A DNA stretch of 64,000 nt from Streptomyces fungicidicus (GCF_003665435.1 NZ_CP023407.1:5257501-5321500), one strand, 5' to 3'. Positions 9,319-18,377 are shown, numbered from the stretch's first letter. Program-made: numbers and translations. Notes: a model not told the origin generated them from the letters alone.

Positions 9319-9462
9319 CCCTGTTCCAACCTCACGCTAGAGCGCCCGAAGCCACCCCGACCGCGACCCCGGCACGCCTCCGCGTCCACCCCACCCCGCC
9401 CCACCGCCCCACGCGACCCCACAGCGTCCGACTGGCGGACGGAGCCCCTCACACTCCGAGGA

Positions 9463-9831
9463 ATGACCATGGACCTGTCCGACGAGGGCGAGCCCCTCGC
9501 CCCCGAATGGACCGCCCTGGACAACAACCTGGCCGGCATCCTCCCCGGCCACCGAGACGCCTCCTACGCCGCCGAACGCTTCGTCCGCGTCGGCTGGAGA
9601 TCGACCTCATCCTCCTGGCACGGCTACGAGGTCACCACCCGCTGGTGCGAACTCAACCTCGACCCCACCGACGACCACGGCGTCCTCCTGAACGGAGTCA
9701 TAGCCCCCGATCACCTCACCACCCTGGCAGCCCTCCTCGACCGCTTCGAGCTCCCCTACTCCCTGGAGCTCTACGACGAGACCGGCACCTTGACCCGCGA
9801 ACTCAACTCCGCTTCCGACCAGACACGTTGA
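9463..9831 (+). CDS. hypothetical protein, 122 aa
   Basis: The ATG at 9463 follows CTCCGAGGA. A soluble, tryptophan-rich alpha/beta protein (RVGWRSTSSSWHGYEVTTRW, later LDRFELPYSLELYDE). It resembles small Streptomyces proteins of unknown role, but I cannot name a family. Divergent from the secreted hydrolase; the about 145 bases between them hold no obvious operator. Confidence 0.65.
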   Translation: MTMDLSDEGEPLAPEWTALDNNLAGILPGHRDASYAAERFVRVGWRSTSSSWHGYEVTTRWCELNLDPTDDHGVLLNGVIAPDHLTTLAALLDRFELPYSLELYDETGTLTRELNSASDQTR

Positions 9832-9916
9832 AGCGACCGGATCCCGTCCCGGGCTTCGGGCAGGCACCGCGGCGGGCCGTACCGGCCACCCCTTGCGCCG
9901 GCCGGTTGCTCGGTCC

Positions 9917-10642
9917 TCACTGACGCTGCCGAGCCATGAGCGCTGGAATCATGGCGATCTTCTCTGCCGTGAGAGCCGACCAGTCCACGCCTGACGGTCG
10001 GTGAGGGCTCGGGCAGGCGATGGTTTCGTCAGGGGTCACGATCAGGTCGACGCTGACGTCGTGTTCGGTAGTAGGGATGGCGGTCTCGGTCACCTGCAGT
10101 GCGTGGACGGTGGTGACGACGATGGTCTCAGGCGTTACCAGGCCGGCCTCGGTGAGCAGGGCGAATTCGATGTCCGAGTAGCCGGCGCCCTTGCCGACGC
10201 GGGAGCCGTCGCGGTTGACGGCGACGCTGCCGAGGATGATGAGGTCCAGCGGTCGGAGGGCGTCGACCTCGACGGTGGGGGCGATGGCAGCAGCGGTGCG
10301 GCTGGCTGCCGCCTCGGCGGGTGGGACGGTGAGCGCAGCCGGGTCGAGGAGGTAGAACGGCTTGAGGGTGGCCAACTTCGGGACGGCCATGTAGACGGTC
10401 TTCCTCTCCTCCAAGGCCCTTGTCCGGACAGGGTGTTGAGCCTTGTCCGGTACGGCCTTGACGACGCTCGCGCGCTGCCAGGCCGGTAGTTCCGCGAGTC
10501 GGGACGCAGCTTGCTCGGAGCCTTTGAAGTGGGGGATGCGGCCGTGAACGGAGGAGTCGTGGACGGCGTCGGCGGCGGTCAAGACGTCCCAGACCTGTGT
10601 GCGTACCGCCTGCTTGAAGCGGTCCAGGGAGTTGACTGCCAC
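9917..10642 (-). CDS. 5-formyltetrahydrofolate cyclo-ligase family protein
   Basis: 241 aa. The family signature is present as GSVAVNRDGSRVGKGAGYSD (about 155-174), the loop that binds folate and ATP phosphates. The N-terminal KQAVRTQVWDVL and KTVYMAVPKL also fit. True cyclo-ligases have GYYDR; here it is GYSDIEF, as in a divergent actinobacterial branch, so the substrate may differ. It starts 20 bases after the stop of the XRE regulator at 10662 on the same strand and is probably co-transcribed. It could supply one-carbon chemistry to the neighbouring cluster, but this is inference. Confidence 0.8.
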   Translation of the reverse strand: MAVNSLDRFKQAVRTQVWDVLTAADAVHDSSVHGRIPHFKGSEQAASRLAELPAWQRASVVKAVPDKAQHPVRTRALEERKTVYMAVPKLATLKPFYLLDPAALTVPPAEAAASRTAAAIAPTVEVDALRPLDLIILGSVAVNRDGSRVGKGAGYSDIEFALLTEAGLVTPETIVVTTVHALQVTETAIPTTEHDVSVDLIVTPDETIACPSPHRPSGVDWSALTAEKIAMIPALMARQRQ

Positions 10643-10661
10643 GGTTTTCTCCTTCGCTTTT

Positions 10662-11828
10662 CTACGCTGCCGTCATCAGGCCGAACAGTCTGTCGTGGAC
10701 CTCTGCGACGAACGGTTCCTGTCGCCAGGGACGTAGTTCTCGGGCGGCTCCGAAGACGATGTTCATGCCCCCGCCCCCACGTGTGGTCTCCAGCTCGGTG
10801 ATGGCCTCGGTGAGGCTGGCGACTCCAGCTTCGACGTCGCGTTGGCGGATACGGGCGAGCGTAAGGTTTCCCAGCACGATCGCACGGGACTTTCGTCTGT
10901 CCCCGAGCTTCTCCGCCGTGTCGGCCAGCAGGAGCTCGGCCCGTCTGTGGTCACCGAGGGACAGGTAACAGGAGCCCGCGAGTCGGCCGAATTGGGTGGG
11001 CGACACCAGGTCGGCGGCGGCGTCGCCCGAGTCCACGTGATCGAGTCGGCGTTCCGCGCTGGAGAGTGCACGTTCGCAATCCGAGGCCGATCGCAGTATG
11101 GCGTGTGCCTCCGCGACGTGCAGGAGCGCCAGGCCGGAGAGGGCGGGACTCGTGCGGGCGGCCCTTTCCGCTGCCTGTTCCGCGAGGGCGAGACCGGCCC
11201 GCGTGTCGTGGGCGCCGTACAGCGCGACGTAGCAGGTGCGCAGTAAGGCGTGGGCTTCGAGGGTGGTGTCCCGTAGGCGGCGGGCGAGGTCTGCGCTCTG
11301 TTCGTAGTAGGTGGTCGCGGTGGCGTGGTCGCGGCGCTGAGAGGCGTCCCAGATCAGCTGACCCATGAGGGTGCACGCGTCGGCGTGCAGGGCGTGCAGT
11401 TCCCTCTGGACACGGCCGCGGGAGGAGCCGGCGGCGAACTGATCGATGCGATTGAGCTGCGCTGCCGCCTCCGCGATCAGACCGGCCGAAGGCACACGGT
11501 CATATCGCGCGGCGCAGTCGTCGAAGCATGTGCGGAGTGTGGCTACGGCGCGCAGGTCGATGCGGTCCGGGTGCAGGATCGCGTAATCGAGGGAGTCCTC
11601 TCCCGGCCTGCCAGTTGACGGCTGTGCTGTCAACAGGTCGTTGAGGCCCTCGGCATCGACGCGCAGAAGGCGAGCCAGCCGTGGACGCATCCAGGGCTGC
11701 GGGGCGGTGCGGCCTGCTTCCCAGCGGGTGATGGTGGAGCGGTCCACCCGCATGTGTTCGGCAAGAGCCTCTTGGGTGAGCCCCACAGTGCGGCGTCGCG
11801 CTGCGAGGCCGTTGCGATGGTGCGCCAT
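10662..11828 (-). CDS. XRE-family transcription regulator with TPR-like C-terminal domain
   Basis: 388 aa. Residues 8-60 form a helix-turn-helix (LAARRRTVGLTQEALAEHM, then RSTITRWEAGRTAP). The rest is alanine-rich helical repeats of tetratricopeptide type (SADLARRLRDTTLEAHALL, GLALAEQAAERAA). Such large XRE-TPR regulators in Streptomyces often sit by specialised-metabolite genes and may sense peptides. It is divergent from the small ATPase gene at 12005, so the intervening 175 bases probably hold both promoters; I see no clear operator there. Confidence 0.85.
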   Translation of the reverse strand: MAHHRNGLAARRRTVGLTQEALAEHMRVDRSTITRWEAGRTAPQPWMRPRLARLLRVDAEGLNDLLTAQPSTGRPGEDSLDYAILHPDRIDLRAVATLRTCFDDCAARYDRVPSAGLIAEAAAQLNRIDQFAAGSSRGRVQRELHALHADACTLMGQLIWDASQRRDHATATTYYEQSADLARRLRDTTLEAHALLRTCYVALYGAHDTRAGLALAEQAAERAARTSPALSGLALLHVAEAHAILRSASDCERALSSAERRLDHVDSGDAAADLVSPTQFGRLAGSCYLSLGDHRRAELLLADTAEKLGDRRKSRAIVLGNLTLARIRQRDVEAGVASLTEAITELETTRGGGGMNIVFGAARELRPWRQEPFVAEVHDRLFGLMTAA

Positions 11829-12004
11829 GAGATGTCTCCCGTTCGCCGGCCCTGCCAGGGACGTGCGGCTGCGCGACTCCCCAGGTGAGGCGTGGGTGTG
11901 ACACAGGGATGCCGCAATGGTGCGTCCATTGTGCTCTGGGCGTTGTCGCCCGGGGGCGGTTGTGTGGAACTCCGACGCACCCCCGCCAGGAAGGTTCGCC
12001 CTCC

Positions 12005-12481
12005 ATGTCGCTCCGAACGCCCGCCCTCAAGTCCTCGTCTCTCCATGTCCCTTCCGACACCAGTGTCGTGTCATCCGCTCGTCGCACGGTGGTCGCGATC
12101 GTCCGTGGCTGGGACTTGCCGCTCGCGGAGGACGTGGTGGAGACGCTGGAACTGCTGACCGGCGAGGTGGTCGCGAACGCAGTGGTGCACACCGGGGAGG
12201 GCTGCCGGGTCACGGTGAGCTGGGACGGTACGCGGGTGCGGCTGGATGCCGAGGACGCGGCCGCTGGCCGCCTTCTGCAGTGCTCGCCGGCTGACCTGGA
12301 CGGGGAGAGCGGTCGCGGACTGGAGTTGGTCAACGCTCTTGCTCACGCGTGGGGGTGCCGGCCGACCGCGGACGGAAAGGCGGTCTGGTTCGAGATCGAC
12401 GCCCGTTCGCCCTCAACCTCCGGTCCGACACCGGAAAGCCAGGTACCCAGCGGCTCCCGTACGCACGTTGTCACCAACTGA
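12005..12481 (+). CDS. RsbW-like ATP-binding protein (HATPase_c_2)
   Basis: 158 aa from the ATG at 12005, with AGGAAGG upstream. The N-box ELLTGEVVANAVVHTGEG and the glycine box GESGRGLELVNALAH show a GHKL ATPase of the anti-sigma kinase type; the aspartate motif between them is degenerate (VRLDAEDAAAG). It stands between the XRE regulator and the peptide/oxygenase genes. Such XRE plus small-ATPase pairs are common Streptomyces regulatory units. No STAS partner is adjacent. Confidence 0.8.
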   Translation: MSLRTPALKSSSLHVPSDTSVVSSARRTVVAIVRGWDLPLAEDVVETLELLTGEVVANAVVHTGEGCRVTVSWDGTRVRLDAEDAAAGRLLQCSPADLDGESGRGLELVNALAHAWGCRPTADGKAVWFEIDARSPSTSGPTPESQVPSGSRTHVVTN

Positions 12482-12641
12482 CCACTTGACCACCTGACTC
12501 GGGAGGCGCAAGTCCCGAGTCAGGTTCAGGCGCCCCGCACTGGATTCCACTACTGGTGGGACAGCCGGCGACGCCGCAACCAGGGGAGCGAGCGCCCCGC
12601 TCGCTTCCCGCAATCCCGCCCACACTGAAGGAGACAAAGCC

Positions 12642-12785
12642 ATGCCCGAGCAGCACATCACCACGAACGGCAATCAGGAAGACCAGGGCCTGCTGGTCGC
12701 CCGCCGTCGGATCGCCGCCGCGCGCTCGCGGGCTGAGCAGCCCTCGGACGGCGGTTCCACCGGGCGATCCGACGGCAACGACTGA
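12642..12785 (+). CDS. 47-aa hydrophilic peptide, candidate precursor peptide
   Basis: The ATG at 12642 is preceded by an excellent ribosome-binding site (GAAGGAG, seven bases upstream). The product starts MPEQHITTNGNQEDQ, has a basic helical middle (LLVARRRIAAARSRAE) and a glycine/serine/aspartate-rich tail ending GND. It has no cysteine and no membrane segment. It ends 15 bases before the JmjC oxygenase gene, which begins a run of overlapping enzyme genes. Size, position and strong translation signal suggest a substrate peptide for the oxygenase and reductase. It could instead be an ordinary small protein. No homologue is recalled. Confidence 0.55.
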   Translation: MPEQHITTNGNQEDQGLLVARRRIAAARSRAEQPSDGGSTGRSDGND

Positions 12786-12800
12786 GAAGGGCCGTATCCG

Positions 12801-13985
12801 ATGACCACCGACGTACCCGCGGTGGTCGCGCACCTGGGCGAGGAGTTCCTCGCCCAGGTGTACGGCCGCACCTACCGCCACTTTCCCGGTGCTCCCGGCC
12901 GCTTCGCCGGCCTGCTCGGCTGGGACGACCTGAACGCCCTGCTCACCCACCACCGGCTCGAGCTGCCCCGCCTGCGCCTCTCGGCCGGTGGCGAGGCGCT
13001 GCCCCAGCACGCCTACTCGGCACCTGTCACCACCCGTCGGAGCACCGTGTGGCACCGGCTCAGGCCCGCCGAACTGCACCGTCACCTCGCCGAGGGAGCC
13101 ACTCTCGTCCTCGACGCCATCGACGAGTTGCATCCCGGCGTCGGCCACCTCGCCCAGGAACTGGAACGGCACCTACGGACGGGCGTCCAGGTCAACGCCT
13201 ACGCCTCCTGGACCCCCGAGGAAGGCTTCGGAGTCCACTGGGACGACCATGATGTGCTGGTCCTCCAACTCGAAGGCGCCAAACGGTGGCGCATCCACGG
13301 CGCCACGAGGCAGGCCCCGCTCCACCGGGACACGGACGTACCTGAACCACCCCCGGACGAGCCACTCGCCGAACTGGTCCTGAACGCGGGGGACATGCTG
13401 TACCTGCCGCGTGGTTGGTGGCATGCGGTCGCCGCATCCGAAGGTGTGCACTCCCTCCATCTCACCTGCGGCATGCAGACGACGACGGGAGCCGACTTGC
13501 TCCAGTGGCTCTCCGAAGATCTGCGCCGCGAAACGAACGTGCGCAGCGACCTGCCGCGCTTCGGTACAGAGGAAGAGAAGACCGACTTCGTCCGATCGCT
13601 CGGCGACCTCGTGATGAAGCAGTTCGAGGACGGGACGTTGCTCGACCGCTTCCTCACCATGCGGGACGCCACCGACCGGGCCCGCCTTGTCCCCTCACTG
13701 CCGTACGTCGAGGGCGTACCGCCTGACCCTTCCCTCGTCGTTCACCTGGTGACCGCTCGTGCTCGGCTGCACCGCGACAGGGAGGGCCGCGTAGTGCTGA
13801 TGGCAGGGGGAGAGGAGTGGACCTTCTCCCCGCAGGCCGCGCCCGTGCTGGCCCTCCTCGTGGACGGAGGCCGTCACCGCCTGGACACGCTCGCCCGCGC
13901 CGCCGGTCTTCGCGTCGGGCAGGTGGCGCACCTGGTGAGCGCATTGGTGGACGGCGAGGTCGCGGCCGTGGGACGCGCAGAATGA
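12801..13985 (+). CDS. JmjC/cupin-4 domain Fe(II)/2-oxoglutarate oxygenase (ribosomal-oxygenase-like)
   Basis: 394 aa, usual length for YcfD/MINA-type oxygenases. The facial iron triad reads H146-W-D148 (in GVHWDDHD) and H208 (in LPRGWWHAV); GDMLYLPRGWWHAV is the family hallmark. A helical dimerisation part and a C-terminal winged-helix-like region (about 340-390, LDTLARAAGLRVGQVAHLVS) follow. Known relatives hydroxylate arginine or histidine side chains of ribosomal proteins, and some act on RiPP peptides. The gene starts 15 bases after the 47-aa peptide and overlaps the next gene by ATGA, which points to a peptide substrate encoded in the operon. That is inference. Confidence 0.85.
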   Translation: MTTDVPAVVAHLGEEFLAQVYGRTYRHFPGAPGRFAGLLGWDDLNALLTHHRLELPRLRLSAGGEALPQHAYSAPVTTRRSTVWHRLRPAELHRHLAEGATLVLDAIDELHPGVGHLAQELERHLRTGVQVNAYASWTPEEGFGVHWDDHDVLVLQLEGAKRWRIHGATRQAPLHRDTDVPEPPPDEPLAELVLNAGDMLYLPRGWWHAVAASEGVHSLHLTCGMQTTTGADLLQWLSEDLRRETNVRSDLPRFGTEEEKTDFVRSLGDLVMKQFEDGTLLDRFLTMRDATDRARLVPSLPYVEGVPPDPSLVVHLVTARARLHRDREGRVVLMAGGEEWTFSPQAAPVLALLVDGGRHRLDTLARAAGLRVGQVAHLVSALVDGEVAAVGRAE

Positions 13986-14878
13986 GTGCCCAACTGGTGG
14001 CGGGGACGTACCGGTGCCGTGACGTGCCGCGCTCGGTGGCCGCGGCGGTGAACGCCGGTGTGACATGGGTCGATACGGCGCCGAACTACGCGGCCGGTAC
14101 GGCCGAGGCGTCTATGCGGCCGGTCATCGACGCTTGTCCACGGGTACGGGTGTCAACCAAGGTCGGCTTCGTCCCCGACTCCGACCGGCAGGCCGCTCGG
14201 GCCGACGGAGGGTTGCCCCACGGCCACGATCAGGACCACTGCCTGGCCCGCCCTTACATCGCCTGGCAACTGGCTCGTAGCCGGGCTCGCCTGGGTCGTG
14301 TCCCGGACCTGGTCTTCGTCCACAATCCGGAATGCGGCCGTACGGGCAGGGCCGATACGTTGCGGACGCTGACCGAGGCGTTCGAGGAACTGGAGAGCAT
14401 GGCGGACGCCGGCAGTGTCGGCGGCTACGGTGTCGCGACCTGGGCGGGCCTATCGAGCGGCATGCTCACCATCTCTGAACTCATGACACTCGCGGAGACG
14501 GTGGGCGGGCCACGCCACCACTTCCGAGCTGTGCAGTTTCCGGTCTCACTCATTCAACTGGCCGTGGTGGCACACGCGCTCGACGGGCGGGGCGCCTTGG
14601 TGGAGGCACAGGAAGCAGGACTCGACGTTTTCGCATCGGCTCCGCTCGGAGGCGGCGAACTGCTCGGCGCGATGACGGAAGAATTGGTGCGTGTCATCGA
14701 CCCCGCTGTCTCCGCCGCACAGGCCGCCCTCTTGGTCGCCCTGTCGGCACCCGGGGTGTCGCATGTGCTGCTGTCGGCGAGCACACCGGCACACTGGGCT
14801 GACGCCCTGGGCGCCGGGGCCCGCGAGTCATTGTCTCCCGATCGCTTGCGGAAGGTCATCGATGTCATCGGAACCTGA
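13982..14878 (+). CDS. aldo/keto reductase
   Basis: 298 aa from the ATG at 13982, overlapping the oxygenase stop (ATGA). The catalytic tetrad is complete: D31 and Y36 (VDTAPNY), K60 (STKVGF) and H114 (VFVHNPE). The (beta/alpha)8 order is normal and the NADP-binding C-terminal segment is present (SAPLGGGELLG, then VSHVLLSASTPAHW). Such enzymes reduce carbonyls with NADPH. With the oxygenase in front, a hydroxylate-then-reduce or oxidise step on a shared substrate is possible. Its 3' end overlaps the APH-like gene by 17 bases. Confidence 0.88.
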   Translation: MSAQLVAGTYRCRDVPRSVAAAVNAGVTWVDTAPNYAAGTAEASMRPVIDACPRVRVSTKVGFVPDSDRQAARADGGLPHGHDQDHCLARPYIAWQLARSRARLGRVPDLVFVHNPECGRTGRADTLRTLTEAFEELESMADAGSVGGYGVATWAGLSSGMLTISELMTLAETVGGPRHHFRAVQFPVSLIQLAVVAHALDGRGALVEAQEAGLDVFASAPLGGGELLGAMTEELVRVIDPAVSAAQAALLVALSAPGVSHVLLSASTPAHWADALGAGARESLSPDRLRKVIDVIGT

Positions 14879-15779
14879 CGATCCCGATGTCACCGCGCGG
14901 ATGCGCAAAGCGCACACCGTGGCGTGTGGCTACCTCGGGACGGTTGTCAGCTCACGACCGTCCGACGCTGGCCCGAAAGAGGCGTGGGGGTGGAGAGGGC
15001 GCACGTTGGGCCGTCCCGTCGCCGGCCCGTACGGGCCAGGGTGGCTGCGTGTTGTCCATAGCCCGTTGGACAAGGCGAGCGGCAAGTTGTGGACGGGGCC
15101 GGAAGACGCCGAACGGATGGTGCCCCACCAGGTGCCGCGCCCGCGTCTACGCCTCGTACGGCAGTGGACGGAGGGAGACGACGCGTACAAGGCAGAGCTG
15201 TACGACCACGTCACTGGCGAGACTGTGTCGCCCACTCCAGCCCTCGTGACCGCCGCCCCCTCTCTGTCAGCAGCATGGTGGAGTGACCTGCGCAGGGTCA
15301 TGTCTCGCCTTCCGGCGATCAGCACCGACCGCACGGCCGTCCGCCAGGCATACCTGGACCGCGCCATGCCGAAGTACCTCGCCTTCCTCGGCGGACCGGT
15401 CCCCACAGTGCCTCCCTCATGGTGCACCGCGCACGGTGACCTGCACTGGGCCAACCTCACCGGTCCCGACCTCACCATCCTGGACTGGGAAGGCTGGGGG
15501 ATCGCCCCCGCCGGCTACGACGCCGCCATGCTGCACGCCTACAGCGTCGAAGTACCGGAGACGGCGGAGCGCGTGCGGCAGGAGCTTTCCGAGGTACTCG
15601 ACAGCGAGAAGGGGTGCTTCGCAGAACTGGTGGTCATTACCGAACTCCTGCAGAGCGCCGAACGAGGAGACAACGTGGACCTCGTCACCGGTCTGCAACG
15701 GCGCGCGAAAGAGGTCTGGCACCGGATGAGGGCCGCTGGGGTGTCAAATTCTTCGTCGTCTGTCTGCGGGAGCATCTGA
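14862..15779 (+). CDS. APH-fold phosphotransferase; C-terminus altered at a recombination joint
   Basis: 305 aa. The ATG at 14862 lies inside the end of the aldo/keto reductase gene. The kinase catalytic loop HGDLHWAN (H191, D193, N198) and the metal motif ILDWEG (D208) are intact. The N-terminal lobe is divergent and no glycine loop is obvious. Family members phosphorylate small molecules such as aminoglycosides, homoserine or choline. The last residues (VSNSSSSVCGSI) read antisense to a cut HNH-nuclease-like gene, so the native C-terminal end was probably replaced by insertion of foreign DNA near 15,740. Confidence 0.75.
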   Translation: MSSEPDDPDVTARMRKAHTVACGYLGTVVSSRPSDAGPKEAWGWRGRTLGRPVAGPYGPGWLRVVHSPLDKASGKLWTGPEDAERMVPHQVPRPRLRLVRQWTEGDDAYKAELYDHVTGETVSPTPALVTAAPSLSAAWWSDLRRVMSRLPAISTDRTAVRQAYLDRAMPKYLAFLGGPVPTVPPSWCTAHGDLHWANLTGPDLTILDWEGWGIAPAGYDAAMLHAYSVEVPETAERVRQELSEVLDSEKGCFAELVVITELLQSAERGDNVDLVTGLQRRAKEVWHRMRAAGVSNSSSSVCGSI

Positions 15780-16171
15780 AGCTCGCTAGAGGTGATGCCC
15801 ACTCGGATGAGTCGTGCAGCCTGGGTCGTCGGCTTTGGTCGCGCCAGGAACTCTTGCAAGCCCTCAACGTCAAGGGCGCCCCCGGTGGTGGGCTTACCGC
15901 GGTAGTCAGGGGTGTCGTGTAGCGATGTCGAACGCCTTCGGGCTACCCCGTGGGCGTTTCGAAATTCTTCGTTGCGGCCAGACTCAGCGTGGATGGGCAT
16001 GAGTCGTAGGAGGTCTGACAGCTCGACAACGCGGTAGTCGCTTGCGTTCAGGCCCTTCCAGCCGTTGTCTATCACCAGTTGGCAAACAAGGATGATGGCG
16101 TCGCGAGCCCACTCGGGATCCTTGAGAGCCTTGACCTGGAAGCCGAGCCGCTTGAGCCAGGCCACGGACAC
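15740..16171 (-). pseudogene. 5' fragment of an HNH-nuclease-like restriction protein
   Basis: From a GTG at 16171 the reverse strand encodes WLKRLGFQVKALKDPEWARD and DYRVVELSDLLRLMPIHAES, then HDTPDYRGKPTTGG and EEFDTP. This matches the N-terminal domain of actinobacterial HNH-type endonucleases (pattern: sparsely defined PIH, RNEEFRN, GVARR, pdYrGKPTtGG). Homology stops near 15,740, where it runs into the 3' end of the APH-like gene, so the HNH domain is missing. The start abuts an integrase fragment on the other strand. It is a remnant of a defence gene. Confidence 0.65.
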
Positions 16172-16693
16172 GCCCCGTATCCGGCACCAAGCGGACGGGC
16201 TCCGGAACCCGACGCGACAGGCGGGGGCTCAAGGCTCGGGAGGTCAAGACCGAACGGCCGGTGCCCATCCCGCCCTTGCTGGTGGCGATGCTGCACGCCC
16301 ACGTGCAAGAATTCGGCACCGCGAAAGACGGCCGGCTCTTCCAGAACGAGCGGGGCGGGCTGCTCGGTACCTCGAGCTATCAGCGTGTGTGGCAGGAGGC
16401 GCGGTCCTATGCGCTTCCCACCGGACAAGGTGGCATCGCCGCTTGAGCAACGGCCGTACGACCTGAGACACACCTGCATCAGCAACTGGCTGAACGCGGG
16501 TGTACCCGTTGCCGAGGTGGCCCGCCGAGCTGGCAACTCACCCGAAGTCATCCATCGCCGCTATGACGGCTACATCGACGGCCACGAAGAACTCAATAAC
16601 CGGGGGATTGAGCAAGCCATGGGGTGGGAGGAGAGCACCAGGTGGCCCGGCGCAGCACGGCGGGCCTCGATGCCCACTTGCATGCCAACTTGA
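16165..16693 (+). pseudogene. 3' fragment of a tyrosine integrase, frameshifted
   Basis: From about 16165 the + strand reads TRPVSGTKRTG, then VPIPPLLVAMLHAHVQEFG and RVWQEARSYALP. After a frame change near 16,430 it continues as SPLEQRPYDLRHTCIS, then NWLNAGVPVAEVARRAGNSP and the tyrosine region HRRYDGYID. The intact integrase at 55452 has the same landmarks in the same order (VPIPPHLVAVL, RVWQEARLLALP, RPYDLRHSALS). The N-terminal half is missing. This is the catalytic end of a related integrase, left by an older element on the same tRNA site. Confidence 0.85.
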
Positions 16694-16721
16694 TGCTCGA
16701 TCTGTGACCGTGAGCACGACA

Positions 16722-16750
16722 GCGGCGGGACCCGAACGGGGTCCCGCCGC
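16722..16750 (+). terminator. hairpin terminator after the integrase remnant
   Basis: GCGGCGGGACCC (16722-16733), loop GAAC, then its exact complement to 16749/16750, followed by an AT-rich TATTCTTCC. It lies between the integrase fragment and the convergent DUF262 gene, so it may serve both. Confidence 0.6.
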
Positions 16751-16808
16751 CGATATTCTTCCTTGCGCGGCGACGAATCACCGGAGTGTCAGGGAGAGAT
16801 CCAGCCCT

Positions 16809-18377
16809 TCAGCTGATGACTTCGAGCGCCTTATCCGAGAGCAGTGAAGCCCGGGCGTTGAAGAACGCGACTGGATCGTCAGACCACGTACTGTCAGGCA
16901 GCATGGCCCGTTCGCAGATGTCACCGAACCTACCTGCGTCCATTCGCTCCCTGTAGATGCTAGGAGCCGCTCCACTTATAATTTTATTGTCGATGGAGGA
17001 AATGAAGGCGAAGTTGACCAGTGCGTTTTCGTTCACCGCCGGGTGAGCCTTCAGGAACTCTCGCGGGTAGATGTGGTGGTATTCGCTCCTGTTGTAATCT
17101 CGCAAAACTTCATCTAGAGCGATCTGCTGGCCACCGACAAAGCTAATCGGACGTTCTCGGGCGAGCAGCAGGATGAACGTTTTCGTGTTCACTGTGCCGA
17201 TGTTCAGCGAATTCTCGAGGAAAAAATCGGGTGTGACGTCGCAGGTGAAGTCGCCTAGCTTTGACTCGTCTGGGGTATGGCGCAACTTGAACATCTCTTC
17301 GATGTCGGTCTTAAGGTTCCTCAGCACTCCACTGCTGTATCGGCGGGCGAAGCAAGTCCGCCAGAACCATCTCTCAAGTCTTGCACGTTGCTCACCCGTG
17401 GTTTTTACCGACTTGGATCCCTCCGCCGCGAAGAAAACAGACAACGGCACTAGGACGGTGCTGAAGGGCAGGCTTTTGATGCTGGCGCAGTGGAAATTCG
17501 TTTTGACGAAGTCGATGGCGCCCTCGATTCCGTTTCTGATCTCTTGGAAGCGTTTGCGTACGGAAGCGCCGTTCAGGCTCATCAAGGCCGCCGGACTGGC
17601 GTCACCGGCAATCACAGCGGAACAGCACCGCAGGAGCAGGTTGGGATCCTCGGAAAGTGAGTCGAATCCGAAGGGGCGTAGCTCGCTCCCGAGATGTTCG
17701 AACTGCTCGCGCAGGTCGAAATCTTCACTCCAGGACCAAGCAGCCAGCAACTGTAGTGCATCAATTGGGGTTCCGAGTCGATTCACTCGCTCAAATACGA
17801 TCGCCACTTGACTCGGGTCGTCAGTCTCAAAGGTCTGCAGCGGAAGTGCAACCTGTAGAAATCTCTTTTGTATCCTATCCAGTCTCTCGGCTGTCACTTC
17901 GTTTAGGGGGCGAGTCTGGGCGCGATACGCCGTTGTGTCGAATAGAACTTTGAGAGGGAAGTGGCGTTCTTGGTCGACCTCGTCGTCTTTGAGCGCGAGG
18001 AACTGAGATTCTTGTGCGTCATCCGCGGCGCCCAAGTCGAAATAGATTGGCAGCCAGCCCTCTGCTTCCATAGGTTCGAGAGAAGTCTGAAAAACCCCAA
18101 AGATTGAAGTCAGGCGCTGCTGTCCGTCGAGGACATAGTCAATTGGGTACTCCGGATCCTTCACGGGGATCTCGTATGGGCCGACAGCCCTTTCAGTTCT
18201 GAGGGGCTTCTTGGTACGCCAGAAAAGAAGGCTTCCGTACGGGTAGCCCTTATAAAGGGAGTCCATAAGGTAGGCGACACGGTCGGCGTCCCAGACAAAG
18301 CCGCGCTGGAACGCTGGGATCCGTATTCTGCCATTCACAAGGCCGTTCATTGCGTCTTCGATACCTAGAGATTCCAC
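16809..18377 (-). CDS. DUF262 / His-Me finger protein (GmrSD-like, putative defence nuclease)
   Basis: 522 aa. The N-terminal DUF262 (ParB-like) domain has IRIPAFQRGFVWD (about 18-30), GYPYGSLLFW and the nucleotide-site signature VLDGQQRLTS (about 79-88). The C-terminal part has YHHIYPREFL (about 433), an HNH/DUF1524-type motif. The layout is that of GmrS-GmrD-like type IV enzymes that cut modified phage DNA, or related DUF262 defence proteins. Base use is AT-richer than the neighbours, a sign of transfer. It lies between an old integrase fragment and a tRNA att copy, the same slot that holds the NERD gene in the intact element. The 5' gap to 18,700 shows no other gene. Confidence 0.85.
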   Translation of the reverse strand: MESLGIEDAMNGLVNGRIRIPAFQRGFVWDADRVAYLMDSLYKGYPYGSLLFWRTKKPLRTERAVGPYEIPVKDPEYPIDYVLDGQQRLTSIFGVFQTSLEPMEAEGWLPIYFDLGAADDAQESQFLALKDDEVDQERHFPLKVLFDTTAYRAQTRPLNEVTAERLDRIQKRFLQVALPLQTFETDDPSQVAIVFERVNRLGTPIDALQLLAAWSWSEDFDLREQFEHLGSELRPFGFDSLSEDPNLLLRCCSAVIAGDASPAALMSLNGASVRKRFQEIRNGIEGAIDFVKTNFHCASIKSLPFSTVLVPLSVFFAAEGSKSVKTTGEQRARLERWFWRTCFARRYSSGVLRNLKTDIEEMFKLRHTPDESKLGDFTCDVTPDFFLENSLNIGTVNTKTFILLLARERPISFVGGQQIALDEVLRDYNRSEYHHIYPREFLKAHPAVNENALVNFAFISSIDNKIISGAAPSIYRERMDAGRFGDICERAMLPDSTWSDDPVAFFNARASLLSDKALEVIS

